Below are positions 44,471 through 47,914 of a stretch of 47,914 nucleotides of DNA, one piece after another. The number at the start of each line of letters is the position of its first letter. The stretch's first letter is position 1. Position numbers and translations under genes: made by a program. Origin of the DNA: Symbiodinium natans (Eukaryota; Sar; Dinophyceae; Suessiales; Symbiodiniaceae); assembly GCA_905221605.1 (NCBI GenBank), contig CAJNDS010000960.1:1-47914 (forward strand), in the 5' to 3' direction. The notes beneath the pieces were generated by a model, which did not search any database, was not told the origin of the DNA, and saw nothing but the letters and a program-made list of their open reading frames with translations.

Positions 44471-47221
44471 TCGCAGGTGCTTGTGGTAAGGTTCTTTGTC
44501 TTGGCAAAAACCATGGTGGTGATGGTTTTTGGTGCTTGTGGTAAGGTTTTTGTTTTTGCAAAACCCGTGGTGGTGATAGTTCGCAGGTGCTTGTGGTAAG
44601 GTTTTTGTCTTGGCAAAACCCGTGGTAAAGATAGTTCGCAGGTGCTTGTGGTAAGGTTTTTGTTTTTGCAAAATCCGTGGTGGTGATAGTTCGCAGGTGC
44701 TTGTGGTAAGGTTTTTTGTCTTGGCAAAACCCGTGGTGGTGATAGTTCGCAGGTGCTTGTGGTAAGGTTTTTGTCTTTGCAAAACCCGTGGTGGTGATAG
44801 TTCGCAGGTGCTTGTGGTAAGGTTTTTGTCTTGGCAAAACCCGTGGCGGTGATAGTTCGCAGGTGCTTGTGGTAAGGTTTTTGTCTTGGCAAAACCCGTG
44901 GTGGTGATAGTTCGCAAGTGCTTGTGGTAAGGTTTTTGTCTTGGCAAAACCCGTGGTGGTGATAGTTCGCAGGTGCTTGTGGTAAGGTTTTTGTCTTGGC
45001 AAAACCCGTGGTGGTGATAGTTCGCAGGTGCTGCTGGTAAGGTTTTTGTCTTGGCACAACCCGTGGTGGTGATAGTTCGCAGGTGCTTGTGGTAAGGTTT
45101 TTGTCTTGGCACAACCCGTGGTGGTGATAGTTCGCAGGTGCTTGTGGTAAGGTTCTTGTCTTTGCAAAACCCGTGGTGGTGATAGTTCGCAGGTGCTTGT
45201 GGTAAGGTTTTTGTCTTGGAAAAAAACGTGGCGGTGATAGTTCGCAGGTGCTTGTGGTAAGGTTTTTGTCTTGGCAAAACCTGTGCTTGTGGTAAGGTTT
45301 TTGTCTTGGAAAAAAAACGTAGCGGTGATAGTTCGCAGGTGCTTGTGGTAAGGTTTTTGTCTTGGCAAAACCCGTGGTGGTGATAGTTCGCAGGTGCTTG
45401 TGGTAAGGTTTTTGTCTTGGCAAAACCCGTGGTGGTAATAGTTCGCAGGTGCTTGTGGTAAGGTTTTTGTCTTGGCAAAACCCGTGGTGGTGATAGTTCG
45501 CAGGTGCTTGTGGTAAGGTTTTTGTCTTGGCAAAACCCGTGGTGGTGATAGTTCGCAGGTGCTTGTGGTAAGGTTTTGTCTTGGCAAAACCCGCTTGGGG
45601 TGATAGTTCGCAGGTGCTTGTGGTAAGGTTTTTGTCTTGGCAAAGTCCGGTGGTGATAGTTCGCAGGTGCTTGTGGTAAGGTTTTTGTCTTGGCAAAACC
45701 CGTGGTGGTGATAGTTCGCAGATGCTTGTGGTAAGGTTGTTGTCTTGGCAAAACCCGTGGTGGTGATAGTTCGCAGGTGCTTGTGGTTAGGTTTTTGTCT
45801 TGGCAAAAACGTGGTGGTGATAATTCGCATGCTTTGGTAAGGTTTTTGTCTTGGCAAAACCCGTGCTTGTGGTAAGGTTTTTGTCTTGGCAAAGCCCGTG
45901 GTGGTTCGCAGGTGCTTGTGGTAAGGTTTTTGTCTTGGCAAAACCCGTGGTGGTGATAGTTCGCAGGTGCTTGTGGTAAGGTTTTTGTCTTGGCAAAACC
46001 CGTGGTGGTGATAGTTCGCAGGTGCTTGTGGTAAGGTTTTTGTCTTGGCAAAACCCGTGGTGGTGATAGTTCGCAGGTGCTTGTGGTAAGGTTTTTGTCT
46101 TGGCAAAACCCGTGGTAAAGATAGTTCGCAGGTGCTTGTGGTAAGGTTTTTGTCTTTGCAAAACCCGTGGTGGTGATAGTTCGCAGGTGCTTATGGTAAG
46201 GTTTTTGTCTTGGCAAACCCCGTGGTGGTGATAGTTCGCAGGTGCTTGTGGTAAGGTTTTTGTCTTGGCAAAACCCGTGGTGGTGATAGTTCGCAGGTGC
46301 TTGTGGTAAGGTTTTTGTCTTGGCAAAACCCGTGCTTGTATTAAGTTTTTTGTCTTGGCACAACCCGTGGTGGTGATAGTTCGCAGGTGCTTGTGGTAAG
46401 GTTTTTGTCTTGGCAACACCCGTGGTGGTGATAGTGCGCAGGTGCTTGTGGTAAGGTTTTTGTCTTGGCAAAACCCCTGGTGGTGATAGTTCGCAGGTGC
46501 TTGTGGTAAGGTTTTTGTCTTGGCAAAACCCGTGGTGGTGATAGTTCGCAGGTGCTTGTGGTAAGGTTTTGTCTTGGCAAAATCCGTGCTTGTGGTAAGA
46601 TTTTTGTCTTGTGATAGTTCGCAGGTGCTTGTGGCAAGGTTTTTGTCTTGGCAAAACCCGTGGCGGTGATAGTTCGCAGGTGCTTGTGGTAAGGTTTTCG
46701 TCTTGGCAAAACCCGTGGTGGTGATAGTTCGCAGGTGCTTGTGGCAAGGTTTTTGTCTTGGCACAACCCGTGGTGGTGATAGTTCGCAGGTGCTTGTGGT
46801 AAGGTTTTTGTTTTTGCAAAACCCGTGGTGGTGATAGTTCGCAGGTGCTTGTGGTAAGGTTTTTTGTCTTGGCAAAACCGGTGGTGGTGATAGTTCGCAG
46901 ATGCTTGTGGTAAGGTTTTTGTCTTTGCAAAACCCGTGGTGGTGATAGTTCGCAGGTGCTTGTGGTAAGGTTTTTGTCTTGGAAAAAAAACGTGGCGGTG
47001 ATAGTTCGCAGGTGCTTGTGGTAAGGTTTTTGTTTTGGCAAAACACGTGGTGGTGATAGTTCGCAGGTGCTTGTGGTAAGGTTTTTGTCTTGGCAAAACA
47101 CGTGGTGGTGATAGTTCGCAGGTGCTTGTGGTAAGGTTTTTGTCTTGGCAAAGGCCATGGTGGTGATAGTTCGCAGGTGCTTGTGGTAAGGTTTTTGTCT
47201 CGGCAAGACCCGTGGGGGTGG

Positions 47222-47373
47222 ATTTATGCCCCTTTTTTGTTCGGTCGGCTTTTTATTTTGATCGGCTTTGTATGCTCTCTTTTCAAATATCCTCCTTCCC
47301 CCCCCTCCCACGCTCAGTCACCAAAAAGCAAGGATGCTAATTGAACACGCTCGGCCCCAAAAAGCACGATGTA
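47222..47373. other. non-repetitive junction DNA, no gene seen
   Basis: The satellite ends after a unit with CGGCAAGACCCGTGGGGGTGG. About 150 bp follow with no similarity to the monomer. They contain a T-rich stretch, a pyrimidine tract (47,291-47,309, mainly C) and an A-rich stretch with CCCCAAAAAGCACG. I see no coding frame, RNA gene or promoter that I could defend. The minus-strand frame that opens here with GTG and runs into the array is an artefact of the stop-free satellite. Confidence 0.7.
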
Positions 47374-47690
47374 GACCATGGACGTCATTTTCCTAGGCCA
47401 TGGATACTTTTTTTTCTTCATCAGAGCAGAATAGACCATGGACGTCATCATGTTTGGACCCTGGATGCTCTCTTCCCAGAACGAAATGGACCATGGACGT
47501 CATCATGGTTGGGCCATGGCAGTGCAGAAAACATGGAGACCATGGACGTCATAATGTTTGGGCCATGGATGCTCTCTTCTCATCAGAATAGAGTGGACCA
47601 TGGACGTCATCATATTTGAGCCATGGATGTTCTCTTCCCAGAATGGATTAGATTATGAAAGTCATCATGGTTGGGCCATGGATATTCTCT
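47374..47690 (+). repeat. second minisatellite, six diverged 49-60 bp units
   Basis: Units begin at 47,374, 47,434, 47,489, 47,538, 47,596 and 47,651, giving spacings of 60, 55, 49, 58 and 55. The first five start with GACCATGGACGTCAT; the sixth is degraded to GATTATGAAAGTCAT. Most continue with a TGGGCCATGG-like word and then GATGCTCTCTTC or a variant of it. The palindromes CCATGG and GACGTC overlap in every intact unit, and a second CCATGG follows about 22-23 bp later in four of the five intact units. It shares no sequence with the 55-bp satellite despite the similar period. The plus-strand frames across it (up to about 92 codons) start on TTG or are repeat-derived and are not called as genes. 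Confidence 0.9.
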
Positions 47691-47710
47691 TCTAATTATG
47701 GTGAAGAAAA

Positions 47711-47914
47711 TGTATTATTTAAACCCAGGGTTGCGCAGAAGCGTGATCCTATAGTGTGCAACGGATGGAAAATATAGACTAAGATATCTATTCATTTGCA
47801 ATAATCCATATATCTATACTCATCAAGCACCATCGAATAAAGAATATCAATGTCGACAATCCGATATATGAGGCAATCTTTCGGTTTGAGAGAATAAGAG
47901 AATAAATCTTCTCA
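47711..47914 (-). mobile_element. possible LTR fragment of a plant Copia-type retrotransposon
   Basis: The tail is unique and AT-rich. On the plus strand it runs from TGTATTATTTAAACCC to TTCTCA at the window edge, so it has the TG...CA ends expected of an LTR. TTGCGCAGAAGCGTGATCC lies at 47,731-47,749. From memory this resembles a word common next to the end of plant Copia LTRs in reverse orientation, and that recollection is the main support. The remainder includes ATCGAATAAAGAATATC and AGAGAATAAATCTTCTCA, typical of low-complexity LTR R/U5 sequence. No primer-binding site, polypurine tract or gag/pol frame is visible. The left end could instead be the TG at 47,702. The window stops at the putative right end, so neither a target-site duplication nor solo versus full-length status can be judged. 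Confidence 0.35.

Larger units (their letters stand above)
1..47221 (+). repeat. 55-bp satellite DNA array, head-to-tail
   Basis: A monomer of about 55 bp repeats without interruption and always in the same orientation. Landmarks in each unit are GTGGTAAGG, CTTGGCAAAACCC, GTGGTGGTGATAG and TTCGCAGGTGCTT. Neighbouring units differ mostly by a few substitutions and by one-base changes in the T-run (positions 10-14) and A-run (23-26). Array length divided by 55 gives about 850-860 units. The left end is not in the window; the right end is abrupt. Consensus base counts on the plus strand are G 19, T 19, A 9 and C 8, so G+T is 69% and total G+C about 49%. No inverted unit was seen. There is no sign of a gene inside: the consensus has TAA, TGA and TAG on the plus strand, and the minus strand is open in every frame only because of the repeat. 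I do not recognise the satellite family. A centromeric, pericentromeric, subtelomeric or heterochromatic-knob location would all fit, and nothing here separates them. Confidence 0.98.

Noticed and set aside
1-47221. CRISPR array
   Set aside because: Units abut directly with no unique spacers, the repeat continues for 47 kb, and no cas genes are present.
1-47221. Internal RNA polymerase III promoter (A-box-like TGGCAAAACCCG and B-box-like AGTTCGCAGG in each monomer)
   Set aside because: The A-box-like word matches only partly, the B-box-like word lacks key positions, and their separation within a monomer is about 10 bp, too short for a tRNA-type promoter. This is likely chance in a fixed repeat.
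1-47221. Telomeric or subtelomeric simple repeat, suggested by the AAAACCC and GGTTTTT words
   Set aside because: No TTTAGGG, TTAGGG or similar tandem hexamer or heptamer runs occur. These words appear once per 55-bp unit.
1-47221. CENP-B box
   Set aside because: No stretch of the monomer matches the TTCG...CGGG pattern of the box beyond the isolated TTCG.
1-47221. Inverted monomers or head-to-head junctions
   Set aside because: I looked for the reverse-complement landmarks of the monomer on the plus strand and saw none. The array appears entirely head-to-tail.
43205-47311. Minus-strand open frame of 1,368 codons, and others of up to about 1,000 codons such as 26,216-29,242
   Set aside because: They follow from a stop-free 55-bp repeat. 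All frames give the same periodic peptide, starts are GTG or TTG rather than ATG, overlapping frames of similar length are open in parallel, and stops occur only at variant monomers.
47341-47619. Plus-strand frame of 92 codons in the right flank
   Set aside because: It lies inside the second minisatellite, starts on TTG and encodes a degenerate repeat of that unit. There is no recognisable domain.

Overview
I find no gene in this window that I can support. It is almost entirely one head-to-tail satellite array. A monomer of about 55 bp runs from base 1 (the left edge lies outside the window) to about 47,221. That is roughly 850-860 monomers, estimated as array length divided by 55, all in the same orientation. 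Landmarks of the plus-strand monomer, counted from its GTGGTAAGG start, are GTGGTAAGG (1-9), a T-run (10-14), CTTGGCAAAACCC (17-29), GTGGTGGTGATAG (30-42) and TTCGCAGGTGCTT (43-55). The monomer is about 49% G+C, and its plus strand is strongly G+T rich.

The array is hierarchical. In the left part (1 to about 22,140), shared rare variants define a higher-order repeat of about 7.63 kb. There are two full copies (1-7638 and 7639-15253), one internally deleted copy (about 15254-17724) and one partial copy (about 17725-22140). From about 21.8 kb rightwards the pattern changes to shorter tandem duplications with periods of about 2.8, 0.53, 1.31 and 2.64 kb, plus a further copy at an offset of 2,766 bp. 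Fragments of the left-hand pattern are scattered among them. Three indel-rich patches (about 6860-7170, 25285-25560 and 42733-43255) stand out from the rest, which varies mainly by substitution. They may be low-quality assembly or locally decayed units.

The array stops abruptly at about 47,221. The right flank holds about 150 bp of non-repetitive, partly pyrimidine-rich DNA. Next comes a second, unrelated minisatellite of six diverged 49-60 bp units with paired CCATGG palindromes and GACGTC (47374 to about 47690). The final AT-rich tail of about 200 bp resembles a plant Copia-type LTR fragment.

The many long open frames on the minus strand are a consequence of the repeat. The consensus has no stop codon in any minus-strand frame. 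Because 55 is one more than a multiple of three, all three frames read the same 55-residue cyclic peptide. The consensus also has no minus-strand ATG.

The window is best read as nuclear heterochromatin of a eukaryote. A plant is most likely, judging from the LTR-like tail, but I cannot name the species or chromosomal position.
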